Assembly (NCBI RefSeq): GCF_024362485.1
Contig: NZ_CP101456.1
Span: 1,054,001-1,118,000, forward strand
Reading direction: 5' to 3'
Length of the DNA stretch: 64,000 nucleotides
DNA from: Natronobeatus ordinarius
GTDB taxonomy: Archaea; Halobacteriota; Halobacteria; Halobacteriales; Natrialbaceae
Made by a program: the position numbers and the translations under genes. This document shows positions 33,561 to 42,901 of this stretch, in pieces. Numbering within the stretch: position 1 is the stretch's first letter; the number at the start of each line of letters is the position of its first letter. The notes beneath the pieces were generated by a model, which did no database searches, had not been told where the DNA came from, and saw nothing but the letters and a program-made list of their open reading frames with translations.

Positions 33561-34683
33561 CGACGTGCTCACCTCCGTCGGGCTGTTCGAGCACGGCCAG
33601 CACTCGCTCGATCCGGTCTTCGTCCCAGTCGGGATACCGTCGCCGGAGGAACGCCGCCCGCTCTTCGTCCGAGAGGCCGGGGCTGACGTCTCGAGTCGGT
33701 CCACGACGCACTCGCGAGCCCACCCGCCGAAGGCGCTCGAGCCCCGAGCGGACGCGCCACGTCGCCAGCGTCGCTACGCCGGCGACGCCGACCGCGCCGA
33801 GCAGCGTCTGCAGGGTCGGCGTCTCTCGAACCGTCAGGAGCGCCGTCGTGAGCGGCGGCGCCTCGTCGGCTCCGGGAAGGTCGAACAGGACGCGCTCCTC
33901 GTCGGCGTAGAACGTCTCGAGGAACGCGGCGTTGTCGGGAACCTCGCGCATCACGTTGATCGTGACGCTCGGGTCGCCGACGACGATCACCTGCCCCTCG
34001 CCGACGTCCTCGACGGTCGCGACCGGGTGGGGACCGAAGCCCGAGGCGGCATCCTCGAGTTCGTCCTCGGGCGATTCGACCAGGTAGGCGACCTCGCTCG
34101 TGGCGACGAGGACCGTCGCGTTCCCCGGCTCGACGGCCGTTCCGTAGTTGAGCGTCACCTCGTCGACGGTCGCCGCGAGCGAATCGTTCTCGACTTCGGT
34201 CGCGACGGGCATCGTCGGGCTGCGGTAGTAGTGGCGATCGTCGCGGATCAGCCGGCCGTCAGTCCGCGCTTCGGCTCCCACTTCCGCCAGGAGCTCGTTT
34301 CCGCCGTCGCCGAAGTTCTCGAGGACGACGAGCGTACCCCCGGCCCGGACGAACTCACGGATTCGGTCGCCGTCGGCTCGCACCCGTTCGTCGTCGGGGC
34401 TGACGACGAACGCGACGGTCCCCTCGCGCTCGACCGCCTCGTACCGGGCCGGATCCTGCACGAGTTCGCCCGTCACGTTCGGCTCGGCCGCCACATCGTC
34501 ACGGAGGTCGCTCGTCCCCTCCCAGGAGGGGTTGAACGGGTCGAACGCGGCCGTCGAGGTGCTGGTGACGACGACCAGGGTGAGCGCGACGGCGAGCGAG
34601 AGCGCGACCAGCAACGTCCGCGGCAGGTCGAGGTCGTCGACTCGCGGCAGGTCGATGCCCGCGTCACCGCCGGCGGACGTCAC
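33550..34683 (-). CDS. DUF4350-type membrane protein
   Basis: A 377-residue protein with one N-terminal membrane helix (about residues 20-45), a long extracellular domain resembling DUF4350 (GATase-like fold: VRAGGTLVVLENFGDGGNELLAEVG, about 105-130), a second helix (about 295-315), and a cytoplasmic tail ending in a helical segment (SDEERAAFLRRRYPDWDEDRIERVLAVLE). The GTG at 34683 overlaps the stop of the small membrane protein gene (GTGA), and its own end overlaps moxR by 11 bases, so the three genes form one operon. The function of this family is unknown. Confidence 0.75.
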   Translation of the reverse strand: MTSAGGDAGIDLPRVDDLDLPRTLLVALSLAVALTLVVVTSTSTAAFDPFNPSWEGTSDLRDDVAAEPNVTGELVQDPARYEAVEREGTVAFVVSPDDERVRADGDRIREFVRAGGTLVVLENFGDGGNELLAEVGAEARTDGRLIRDDRHYYRSPTMPVATEVENDSLAATVDEVTLNYGTAVEPGNATVLVATSEVAYLVESPEDELEDAASGFGPHPVATVEDVGEGQVIVVGDPSVTINVMREVPDNAAFLETFYADEERVLFDLPGADEAPPLTTALLTVRETPTLQTLLGAVGVAGVATLATWRVRSGLERLRRVGSRVRRGPTRDVSPGLSDEERAAFLRRRYPDWDEDRIERVLAVLEQPDGGEHVDER

Positions 34684-34958
34684 GGCAGCACCTCCGGCGG
34701 CGCGATCTCGAGGAAGCGACGTCCGGCGACGACCGCGAAGCCGACTATCCCGAGGACGACGAGGACTCGCAGCCGCCGTCGCCACGCCGGCGTCACGTTG
34801 ATCGGCGACGTCAACTCGGCGACGATCAGCACGCCGACGAACGAGAGGATCACGAACAGATCGAACGAGAACGCTCCGAGGGCCGCCAGACCGAGCACCG
34901 TCGCTACCATCCAGGCGACCTGTCCGTGCACGAATCGCATCCGGCGCGGAATCGACAT
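34680..34958 (-). CDS. Small membrane protein at the head of the moxR operon
   Basis: A 92-residue protein with three hydrophobic helices (about residues 12-31, 33-48, 65-82). The ATG at 34958 (MSIPRRMRF) is preferred to 35000 because an AT-rich TATA-like ATAGTTTACG lies at about 34986-34995, some 30 bases upstream. It overlaps the DUF4350 gene by 4 bases. The family is not recognised, but it recurs at this position in haloarchaeal MoxR loci as far as I recall. Confidence 0.65.
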   Translation of the reverse strand: MSIPRRMRFVHGQVAWMVATVLGLAALGAFSFDLFVILSFVGVLIVAELTSPINVTPAWRRRLRVLVVLGIVGFAVVAGRRFLEIAPPEVLP

Positions 34959-35258
34959 CACTCGGCTCACTTCCGACGGGAGCACGTAAACTATGCACAC
35001 CGTACACTGGCGATCGTCGTCGCGTATCCGCGGGATAACTCGAGTCCCGCTCCTCGATCCGCGGTGACGGCCGACGCGAGGGGCCGCCCCCGTGGTGGTC
35101 GACGAGGAGAAGTAGGTAATCCGCTATTTCGCCCCCGGAGCCGGCGGTCACGAACAGGTGATCGATCGACTGGCAGCCGGCAATCCGGTCTTGCCAGCCG
35201 GCCGCCTCACGGATCGTCGCGGCGCCCGGACGGCGTGCCGGTGGCGCTCGAGACCGGG

Positions 35259-36245
35259 TCAGCGTCCGCTACGCTCGCGCTCGAGTGACGACAGCGCCGC
35301 GAGTCGCTCCTCGGTCGGCGGGTGCGAGCCGAACAGCCGTCGCTCGAGGCGGTGAAGACGCTTGCGGAGCCACCAGAAGGAGGGCTCGACGTCGCCCCTG
35401 GGACCGAGCATGACCTTCTCGAGTTCGCGGGGCTCGAGCGGGAGGATCGACAGCGAGGAGACCCCCGACACCGCCCGGAGATCGCGGTTCGGCGTGTCGG
35501 CGATCTCCCCGTCCAGCCGCCTGAGGGCGCTCGCGAGCGCCGCGGGCGAGCCCGTCGCCTCGGCCGCCGCCCGGTCGGCGACCCGCTCTCTGGCCCGGGA
35601 GAGGCGCGCCGTGATCGTCCGGCCGACCACCCAGAGCGCGCTCGAGACGAACCAGAGCGGGCCGACGATGAGGATCAACACCCCCGGCTCCTCCATCGAC
35701 TCGATGCGCGATCGGAGCCCGCCGGCGAGCACGACGGGAGTCGAGACGGCCGTCATCACCATCGCGTCACGATTTCTCACGTGCGCGAGTTCGTGGGCGA
35801 TCACCGCCTCGAGTTCGTCTGCCGTCTCGAGCGCCTCGAGCGTCCCCCGGGAGAGCACGAGGTGGACGGTTTCCGACCGGAAGCCGACGGCCATCGCCTC
35901 GGGGGCGTCGCGGTCGGCGAGGGCGACCATGGGCACGGGGACGGAAAGCAGCGCAGCGACCTTCGTGACCGTCCGGTAGAGCTCGGGTTCGTCCGACGGC
36001 GCGACGGGGGTGGCGTCGGCGAACCGCTCGATCGTCTCGAGGTGGCTGTACTCGAGGTAGCCGATCACGACGAGCGTGAACGCCGTAAAGAGCGTGGCGA
36101 AGCCGGCGGCACCGCCGGGATCGACGGCGATGAAGAGGGCGAAAAAGACCAGCCAGACGCCGACCAGGAGGGCGACAGTGACGAACGCGAGCGCGAGGAC
36201 GGCGGCGACCATCCGCGCGTGGAGCGCAGTCAGACGGGGGGACAT
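35259..36245 (-). CDS. HtpX-like zinc metalloprotease (M48 family)
   Basis: A 328-residue membrane protease. Two N-terminal helices (about residues 12-38 and 47-65) precede the zinc site HELAH at 151-155, with the third ligand in RARERVADRAAAEATG (about 212-227). Two more hydrophobic segments lie between them. HtpX proteins degrade misfolded membrane proteins. The ATG at 36245 is chosen; the open frame upstream overlaps the divergent helicase gene. A T-rich stretch (TTTTTTC, about 36269-36275) could be the TATA region. The 258 bases downstream to 35001 hold no gene that I can see. Confidence 0.87.
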   Translation of the reverse strand: MSPRLTALHARMVAAVLALAFVTVALLVGVWLVFFALFIAVDPGGAAGFATLFTAFTLVVIGYLEYSHLETIERFADATPVAPSDEPELYRTVTKVAALLSVPVPMVALADRDAPEAMAVGFRSETVHLVLSRGTLEALETADELEAVIAHELAHVRNRDAMVMTAVSTPVVLAGGLRSRIESMEEPGVLILIVGPLWFVSSALWVVGRTITARLSRARERVADRAAAEATGSPAALASALRRLDGEIADTPNRDLRAVSGVSSLSILPLEPRELEKVMLGPRGDVEPSFWWLRKRLHRLERRLFGSHPPTEERLAALSSLERERSGR

Positions 36246-36345
36246 ACCCGTGAAATGGAGCGTCGGTGAAAAAAGTCGTGCGGTGCCGACACGCACTCGA
36301 TACCGCAACAACGTGCTTATCCGGTGTCCGGCCCTACGGCCGCCG

Positions 36346-39174
36346 ATGACCGACGGGGACGTCGCGGCCTTCACGCACCTCGGCCCGACGGTTCGCGAGG
36401 CGCTCTCCGACCGTGGCTTCTCGACGCCGACGCCGCCACAGCGACTGGCGATTCCGCCGCTCGCCGCCGGCGAGGACACGCTCGTGATCGCCCCCACCGG
36501 CAGCGGCAAGACCGAGACGGCGATGCTCCCGGTCTTCGACCACGTCCTCGCCGAGGGACCGCCCGAGGGGATCGCCGCCCTCTACGTCACCCCCCTGCGG
36601 GCGCTCAACCGCGACATGCGTGATCGCCTCGAGTGGTGGGGTGAGGAACTCGACCTCGAGGTGGACGTCCGCCACGGCGACACGACGCGCTACCGGCGGA
36701 GCAAGCAGGCCGAAGACCCCCCGGACGTGCTGATCACCACGCCGGAGACGATCCAGGCGATGCTCACGGGCGAACGCCTGCGGGAGGCACTGGCGGATCT
36801 CCAGGCCGTCGTGATCGACGAGGTGCACGAACTCGCGGCCTCGAAGCGGGGCGCACAGCTCGCGATCGGCCTCGAGCGACTCCGGGAACTCGCGGGGGCG
36901 TTCCAGCGAATCGGGCTCTCGGCGACCGTCGGCGACCCCGAGGAGGTGGGGCAGTTTCTCACCGGCGGGCGACCCTGTGAGATCCGCGAGATCGACGTCG
37001 GGAGCAACCTCTCGGTGACGGTTCACAGCCCCGAGGTGACCGACGAAGACGAAGAGCTCGCCGGAAAGTTGCTCACCGACCCCGATATCGCGAGCCACGT
37101 CCGGTTCATTCGGGACCTGGTCGCCGACCACGAGTCGACGCTCATCTTCGTCAACACCCGCCAGACGGCCGAGGCGCTCGGCTCGCGCTTTACGGAACTC
37201 GAGGCCCCGATCGGGGTTCACCACGGCTCGCTCTCGAAGGAAGCCCGGATCGACGTCGAAGACCGGTTCAAGGCGGGCGAACTCGACGCGCTGCTCTGTA
37301 CCTCCTCGATGGAACTGGGCATCGACGTCGGCCGCGTCGACCACGTGATCCAGTATCAGAGCCCGCGGCAGGTGTCGCGACTGCTCCAGCGGGTCGGCCG
37401 GGCGGGTCACCGCTTAGACGCGCTGTCGAAAGGGACGATCGTCACCACCCGGCCGGACGACGCGCTCGAGGCGCTTTCGATCGCCCGTCGGGCCCGCGCC
37501 GGCGAGGTCGAGCCCGCGGACATCCACGAGGGCAGCCTCGACGTGGTCGCCAACCAGATTCCGGGGATCGTAAGGAGCCAGGGCTCGACCCGCGTCGAGA
37601 CGGCCTACCAGATCGTCTCGCGGGCGTACCCCTTCCGGGACCTTTCTGAACCCCAGTTCCGCGAGGTACTCTCTGAGCTCCACCGAAACCGGATCGTCTG
37701 GTTCGACGAGGGCGAGGATCGAATCGAGTCGTCGGGCGGCACCTGGCAGTACGTCTACGCCAACCTCTCGATGATCCCCGACGAGGAGACGTACACGGTC
37801 CACGACCTCGCCTCGAGTTCGACGATCGGGACGCTCGACGAGCGGTTCGTCGTCAACTTCGCGGCGCCCGGTGCGACGTTCGTCCAGCGCGGGGAGATGT
37901 GGCGCATCGCCGAGATCGACGACGACGAGGGCGTCGTGAAGGTCAGTCCCATCGCGGACCCCGCCGGCGAGGTCCCCTCCTGGATCGGCCAGGAGATTCC
38001 CGTCCCCCGCGCGGTCGCCAGGGAGGTGGGCGAGCTCCGCGGCGTCGTCGAACCACAGTTCGCAGCCGGCGCAGACGCAGCGGCCGTGGCTCACGACCTG
38101 GCCGAACGCTACCCCGGCGAGCCGGACACCCTCGAGGCGGCGCTCGCGGAACTCGAGGCCCACGTCGAGACTGGTGCGCCGATGCCGACGGCCGACCGGA
38201 TCCTGGTCGAGCACGAGGGCCGATCGGTCGTCGTTACCGCCCACTTCGGCCACACGGTCAACGAGACGCTCGGACGGACGCTCTCGGCGCTGCTCGGCCA
38301 GCAGTCCGGCTCGTCGGTCGGCCTCGAGGTCGACCCCTACCGGATCGAACTCGAGGTGCCGACCTCGATCGCGACGAGCGACGTGCTCGCGGTGCTCGAG
38401 GAGACCGACCCCGCTCACGTCGAGGCGATCGTCGAACTCGGGCTCAAGCGCTCTGACGCGCTCGCCTTCCGGCTCGCGCAGGTGTCGGCGAAGTTCGGCG
38501 CGCTCAAGCGCTGGCGGGGCTCCGGTCGGCTCTCGAACGAGCGGCTGCTCGCCGCCCTCGAGGAGACGCCGATGTACGCCGAGGCCGTTCGGGAGGTATT
38601 CCACGAGGATTTAGACGTCAAGGGGGCGAGCGCCGTCCTCGAGGCGATCCAGTCGGGCGACCTCGAGGTGGTTACGACCCGCGGACGGACGCCGGTCGGC
38701 CTGGGCGGACGGTCGTCGGGCCGAGAGCTGTTGGCCCCGGAGCACGCCGACGCGAGCGTGATCGAGACGGTCAAAGAGCGCATCCGGAACGACCGGGTCA
38801 TCCTGCTGTGTACCCACTGCAAGGAATGGGATCGGAAGACGAAGGTCAGGCGGGTGCGCGAGCAGCCCGCGTGTCCGGAGTGTGGCTCGACCCGGATCGC
38901 CGCGCTCAACCCGTGGGACGAGGCGGCCGTCGCGGCGGTACGGGCTCGAGAGAAGAACGACGAGCAAGAGCGCCTGACCGAGCGCGCCTACCGGAGCGCG
39001 AGCCTCGTCCAGAGCCACGGCAAGCGGGCCGTGATCGCGATGGCCGCCCGCGGCGTCGGCCCGCACAACGCCGCACGGATCATCAACAAACTGCGCGAGG
39101 ACGAGGACGAGTTCTACCGGGACATCTTGACGCAAGAACGGGAGTACGCACGAACGCAATCGTTCTGGGACTGA
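36346..39174 (+). CDS. Lhr-type superfamily 2 helicase (aLhr2-like)
   Basis: A 942-residue ATP-dependent helicase. Walker A APTGSGKT (49-56), DEVH box (158-161), motif III LSATVGDP, and QRVGRAGHR motif VI (near 350) are present. The Lhr-specific winged-helix and beta-barrel core follow, and a four-Cys zinc knuckle (CTHC at 822-825, CPEC near 847-850) with a helical tail. Archaeal Lhr proteins unwind RNA:DNA hybrids and forked DNA and act in repair or recombination. The ATG at 36346 fits the family; the frame upstream overlaps the htpX gene. It is monocistronic. Confidence 0.92.
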   Translation: MTDGDVAAFTHLGPTVREALSDRGFSTPTPPQRLAIPPLAAGEDTLVIAPTGSGKTETAMLPVFDHVLAEGPPEGIAALYVTPLRALNRDMRDRLEWWGEELDLEVDVRHGDTTRYRRSKQAEDPPDVLITTPETIQAMLTGERLREALADLQAVVIDEVHELAASKRGAQLAIGLERLRELAGAFQRIGLSATVGDPEEVGQFLTGGRPCEIREIDVGSNLSVTVHSPEVTDEDEELAGKLLTDPDIASHVRFIRDLVADHESTLIFVNTRQTAEALGSRFTELEAPIGVHHGSLSKEARIDVEDRFKAGELDALLCTSSMELGIDVGRVDHVIQYQSPRQVSRLLQRVGRAGHRLDALSKGTIVTTRPDDALEALSIARRARAGEVEPADIHEGSLDVVANQIPGIVRSQGSTRVETAYQIVSRAYPFRDLSEPQFREVLSELHRNRIVWFDEGEDRIESSGGTWQYVYANLSMIPDEETYTVHDLASSSTIGTLDERFVVNFAAPGATFVQRGEMWRIAEIDDDEGVVKVSPIADPAGEVPSWIGQEIPVPRAVAREVGELRGVVEPQFAAGADAAAVAHDLAERYPGEPDTLEAALAELEAHVETGAPMPTADRILVEHEGRSVVVTAHFGHTVNETLGRTLSALLGQQSGSSVGLEVDPYRIELEVPTSIATSDVLAVLEETDPAHVEAIVELGLKRSDALAFRLAQVSAKFGALKRWRGSGRLSNERLLAALEETPMYAEAVREVFHEDLDVKGASAVLEAIQSGDLEVVTTRGRTPVGLGGRSSGRELLAPEHADASVIETVKERIRNDRVILLCTHCKEWDRKTKVRRVREQPACPECGSTRIAALNPWDEAAVAAVRAREKNDEQERLTERAYRSASLVQSHGKRAVIAMAARGVGPHNAARIINKLREDEDEFYRDILTQEREYARTQSFWD

Positions 39175-39520
39175 CGAGCGAAACGTCGAGTTACTCTCGG
39201 CGTGGATCGCCGACACCGTTTCTCTCCCGCGCCGACCACGGCACGCCTCGAGCAGACACCCGCACGTCGCCTACCCGCTCGGGGGCCGTCGTCCGCTCGA
39301 GTGATACGCCCGTCGGCGGCGTTCGTCCTCGAGGGGGAACTCACTGGTCCTCGAGCGGGTGTCCACGTCTAATCCGAGGCTAACCACTGCCAGCGCGAAT
39401 TCGGCCCCGGTCGATGCGTTGTACGTGAGGATTTACAAAATGGCGGTCAGGCATACGTCAGCCCTGTCTTTCGACGGGTGGGCGACCGCCCACCGTCAGC
39501 CGAGCAACAGTGCGTTCATC
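39175..39520. other. Intergenic region, no gene seen (346 bases)
   Basis: No convincing ORF on either strand. It contains an AT-rich TATA-like sequence (GATTTACAAAATG, about 39429-39441) that could drive the FemAB-like gene with a leader of about 60 bases, and the hairpin at 39477-39494 within that leader. The proximal 200 bases show nothing else. Confidence 0.6.
39477..39494. promoter_or_regulatory. Hairpin in the presumed 5' leader of the first FemAB-like gene
   Basis: A perfect 8-bp inverted repeat (GGTGGGCG / CGCCCACC, 2-base spacer) lies 27 bases before the ATG at 39521 and downstream of the likely TATA box, so it would be in the mRNA leader. A regulatory role is speculative. Confidence 0.35.
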
Positions 39521-40567
39521 ATGAGTTTCCGAATCACGACGCTGGAAGCCGACGATCGGGAGACGTGGAACACGTACGTCGAACGCTCCCCACACGGAAC
39601 GCTGTTCCACCGGTACGACTCGCTCGAGGTGCAGGCCGACCACGCCGGATCGACGCTTCACCCGCTCGTCGGCTACAAAGGCGAAGAGCCCGTCGGCGTC
39701 CTTCCGATTTTCGCACAGCGGAAAGGGCCCGTCACGCTGGCGTTTTCGCCCCCCTACGAGCTCGGGGTCCCGACGCTCGGGCCGGCGTTGCTCCACATGG
39801 ATCAGCTCAAACAGCGCAAACGGGAAAAGCGACACCGGCGATTCGTCGAGGGCTGTCTCGAGTGGATCGACGACCGACTCGAGCCACGGTACACGTCGAT
39901 CCAGGCCGGCTGGCGCTACGACGACGTCCGGCCGTTCGTCTGGAACGGGTTCGAGGCGACGCCGTCGTACACCTACGTGATCGACCTCGAGCGCGGACGG
40001 GAGGCGCTCCTCTCCCGGTTCAGCCAGAGCGCCCGTCGTCACGTCCGGAACAACGAGGACGGCTACGACGTCGAGGTCGGCGGCGAGCAGGAGGTGCACT
40101 GGATCCTCGCACGGCTTCGCGAACGGTACGCCGAACAGGGACGGAACGTACCCGTCTCTTCGGCGTTCGTCTCGGCGCTGTACGGGCGGCTGGCCGACGA
40201 GGGCGTCAGACCGTACGTACTCCGGGTCGACGGCGAGCCGGTCACGGGAACGATCTTACTCGAGTGGAACGAAACGGCGAGAAGCTGGCTGGGCGGGGCG
40301 AAACCCGACGTGGGCTTGCCGGCGAACGACTTACTCGAGTGGCAGATGATGTGTGACGCCCTCGATCGCGGGCAGTCGACGTTCGAGATCGTCGGGGCGA
40401 ACACCCCGCGGCTCAACGAGTGGAAGACGAAGTTCAGCCCGGAGATCCGATCGTACTACCAGCTGGAACGAACGACGCCCGGGATGGAAGCCGCCAAACA
40501 ACTGTACACGACGCTTCGGGACCGATCCACCCTCGTCTCGAGGCTCGGCCCGGCCAGCGAACCGTGA
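39521..40567 (+). CDS. FemAB-like aminoacyl/acyltransferase (GNAT fold), paralogue 1
   Basis: A 348-residue FemAB/GNAT-superfamily protein, a fold known for adding amino acids or acyl groups to cell-envelope precursors. It shows LFHRYDSLE (about residues 28-36), PVGVLPIFAQRKG, and the C-terminal VGANTPRLNEWKTKFSPEI segment typical of the group. It is clearly paralogous to the proteins at 45290-46306 and 49967-51001. The ATG at 39521 is used. Its TGA overlaps the GTG of the downstream GNAT gene. The acceptor is not known; archaea lack bacterial murein, so a glycan or lipid-linked sugar is more likely. Confidence 0.8.
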   Translation: MSFRITTLEADDRETWNTYVERSPHGTLFHRYDSLEVQADHAGSTLHPLVGYKGEEPVGVLPIFAQRKGPVTLAFSPPYELGVPTLGPALLHMDQLKQRKREKRHRRFVEGCLEWIDDRLEPRYTSIQAGWRYDDVRPFVWNGFEATPSYTYVIDLERGREALLSRFSQSARRHVRNNEDGYDVEVGGEQEVHWILARLRERYAEQGRNVPVSSAFVSALYGRLADEGVRPYVLRVDGEPVTGTILLEWNETARSWLGGAKPDVGLPANDLLEWQMMCDALDRGQSTFEIVGANTPRLNEWKTKFSPEIRSYYQLERTTPGMEAAKQLYTTLRDRSTLVSRLGPASEP

Positions 40568-41205
40568 CCGAGCGCGAGTCGTTGGCGCGGTCGGTGCTGG
40601 GCGAGCGACGGTTTGCGGCTGCCCGGTCGCTGGTTCGGACGGTTTGCATTCGGTCTTACGTCTACCGCTACCCCGAGGAGCGACCCGACGTCGACAGCCC
40701 CGACGAGCGCGTCGACGTCCGGCCGATCACGCCCGCGGTGATCGAGTCGCATCTGACCTCGCCACAACGGAAAGCACAGTTCACCAGGCTCCTCGAGCAG
40801 GGACACGAGGGGCTGATCGCCGTCGACGATGGTGAGTGGCTCTCCTACGGGTGGATCCACACGCCGACGTCGACGACCACGCCGTCGCACCTCCCCGAGT
40901 GGCTCCTCGACCTGGACCTCTACTGGATGTTCTACGACCGGACGAAGGAGGCCTACCGTCGTCGGGGGTGGCACAAGTATCTCCTGGCCGAACGGGTGCG
41001 AACGGTGCTCGAGCGAGAACGCGACGTCGAGATCTTCACCGATACGGTCGCAGAAAATCCGTCGCGATACTCGATGTGCTCCGTGGGGTTCGAACCGGAC
41101 GGCGAGTTGCTCATCTACCGGTTCGGTCATCCGGTCGTCGTGCTCAGGCGGTTCGGCCGGTGGGATCCAACGGCGCCTCATCCGCCACTGCCAGAGTCGA
41201 CGTGA
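40564..41205 (+). CDS. GNAT-family acetyltransferase
   Basis: A 213-residue protein starting with GTG, overlapping the stop of the FemAB-like gene by 4 bases (GTGA). The GNAT core contains a strand-helix pattern with TKEAYRRRGWHKYLLAERVRTVLE (about residues 125-148), where RRRGWHK resembles the acetyl-CoA-binding (R/Q)xxGx(G/A) loop, followed by VEIFTDTVAENPSRYSMCSVGFEPDG, the usual C-terminal GNAT strand. Its substrate is unknown. It is probably co-translated with the FemAB-like protein and acts in the same pathway. Confidence 0.7.
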   Translation: MTERESLARSVLGERRFAAARSLVRTVCIRSYVYRYPEERPDVDSPDERVDVRPITPAVIESHLTSPQRKAQFTRLLEQGHEGLIAVDDGEWLSYGWIHTPTSTTTPSHLPEWLLDLDLYWMFYDRTKEAYRRRGWHKYLLAERVRTVLERERDVEIFTDTVAENPSRYSMCSVGFEPDGELLIYRFGHPVVVLRRFGRWDPTAPHPPLPEST

Positions 41206-41253
41206 CGGGGTCCGTTCGTCTGGAGCGACCGAATGCGCGTAGACCAGCGTGTC

Positions 41254-42783
41254 TCAGTTCTGCACCCGTGCGAGTCGACGGACCGCGACGAGCAGCTGTC
41301 GTTCCAGGCGCTCGGGCAGGAGACCGACGGCGTCGACGACGCGTTCGACTTCGTCGGCGGTTACCGCACCCGTCACGAATGCGGCACTCACGTAGACGAT
41401 CGCACCGACTGGCGGAACGACGACGAGCGCGACGAGCGACGACGTCAGCACGACCGTCAGCGGGACGATCACGAGGAGCGTCGCGGCCACGGTGAGGATC
41501 GTCGAGCGCCAGCGAACGCCGGCGAGCGGTCGATAGCCGAGGTTCCTCGCGACCACGGACTGAAAGACGACGAGGCTGCCGTAGCCGACCGACGTCGCCA
41601 CCGCCGCGCCCACCATCCCGTACTGCGGGATCAGTGCGACGTTCAGGACGAGGTTGATGGCCGAACTCGCACCCGTCGCCAGCAGCAACGGCCGTAACGA
41701 CCGCCGCGCCTGGTTGATCGCGATCGTCGGGCGGGCGATCGCGAAGCCGAGCACGCCGGGGAGCAACACCAGCAGCGGAATCGCCGCCGGGGCGAACGAC
41801 TCGCCGAGATACAGCGGCACGAGGTCGAACGCCAGGACGGCGACCCCGATCGCCAGCAGCGCCGTGAGCAAGAACACGTGGTGAGTCACCAGGCTGGCCC
41901 GACGGTCGATCGTCTCGAGGTCCCCCGTCTCCCACAGCTGCGAGACCCGCTGGAGGAGGACGAGCTGGATGGCCAGCGGGGCGACCCACAGCACTTCGGC
42001 GATGACGAGTGCTCCCTTGTAGAAGCCAACCGTGCGATCGGTCGTCCAGTGCTGGAGGATGAGCACGTCGACGTGATAGAGCGACATGAGAAAGAGGTAG
42101 AACCAGACGGTGTTGAACGAGTACGTGCGGATCTGTTCCTTGGGGAGCGAGACGTCCGGCGCCCTGACGAGCGAGCGACGGGGCAACTCCCTGACGAGGA
42201 ACGCCGAGCCGACGACGATCGTGAACGCGCTCGTGACGACGTCGGCGATGAGGACGCCCTCGACACCGAAGCCGACGTAGACGAGGACGAGTGCGAGCAC
42301 CACGAAGAGCACCTTCTGGACGACTTTCAGCGGCTCAGAAACCGACTCGAGGTGGAGTCCCATGAGCGTAAAGAGGATGTGGACCCGAAGCTGGCGACCG
42401 ATCGCGTACAGGCCGAGGAGGTAAAACAGGGAAGTAAACGGCGCCCCGAAGACGCGGGCGGCGAGGCCCGACCACGCGGCGAGGAAAAATCCCAGCGCAC
42501 CGAGCAGGCCGATTCCGATCGCCGGGCGAAAGATGTAGCTGACGACTGCGGCCTGCCAGTCGCGGTCCTGGCGCTCGGAGACGTACTTTCTGACCGCCTC
42601 GGTCGTCCCGGCCATCATGAAGATCGCGACGATCGCGAACACCGACAGCACGATCGCGTAGTGACCGTAGCGCGTCGGACCGAGCAGCCGGACCAGAAGC
42701 GGCGTGAACGCCGTGCTCAAGACGAGGATCGTCACTTTCGAGAAGAAGGCGGTGAACACGGCCGAGGAGAACGAGTTTGCCAT
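41254..42783 (-). CDS. Polysaccharide flippase (Wzx/AglR-like, MOP superfamily), first copy
   Basis: A 509-residue protein with about 14 membrane helices, beginning MANSFSSAVFTAFFSKVTILVLST and containing LVRLLGPTRYGHYAIVLSVF (about residues 29-48), the conserved N-terminal region of Wzx-type flippases, and the PLLLATGASSAINLVLNVALIPQYGMVGAA segment, near residue 390. It should move a lipid-linked glycan across the membrane. It faces the FemAB/GNAT pair (convergent, 48-base gap). A second, distinct flippase lies at 53931. Confidence 0.85.
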   Translation of the reverse strand: MANSFSSAVFTAFFSKVTILVLSTAFTPLLVRLLGPTRYGHYAIVLSVFAIVAIFMMAGTTEAVRKYVSERQDRDWQAAVVSYIFRPAIGIGLLGALGFFLAAWSGLAARVFGAPFTSLFYLLGLYAIGRQLRVHILFTLMGLHLESVSEPLKVVQKVLFVVLALVLVYVGFGVEGVLIADVVTSAFTIVVGSAFLVRELPRRSLVRAPDVSLPKEQIRTYSFNTVWFYLFLMSLYHVDVLILQHWTTDRTVGFYKGALVIAEVLWVAPLAIQLVLLQRVSQLWETGDLETIDRRASLVTHHVFLLTALLAIGVAVLAFDLVPLYLGESFAPAAIPLLVLLPGVLGFAIARPTIAINQARRSLRPLLLATGASSAINLVLNVALIPQYGMVGAAVATSVGYGSLVVFQSVVARNLGYRPLAGVRWRSTILTVAATLLVIVPLTVVLTSSLVALVVVPPVGAIVYVSAAFVTGAVTADEVERVVDAVGLLPERLERQLLVAVRRLARVQN

Positions 42784-42901
42784 AGATCGGGCGGCGTGTG
42801 GTGAGCTTCTGGAGTGAGTCGCCTACTGGCTCCCTCGAGTCATCGATCGGGCACCGTCGTCGAGCTGACGCCGAGGTGGCACAACCGATTGACTCGAGCG
42901 A

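Noticed and set aside
33550-35151. Long 533-residue version of the DUF4350 protein
   Set aside because: The upstream extension overlaps the small membrane protein gene in another frame; the GTG at 34683 in a GTGA overlap is the natural start.
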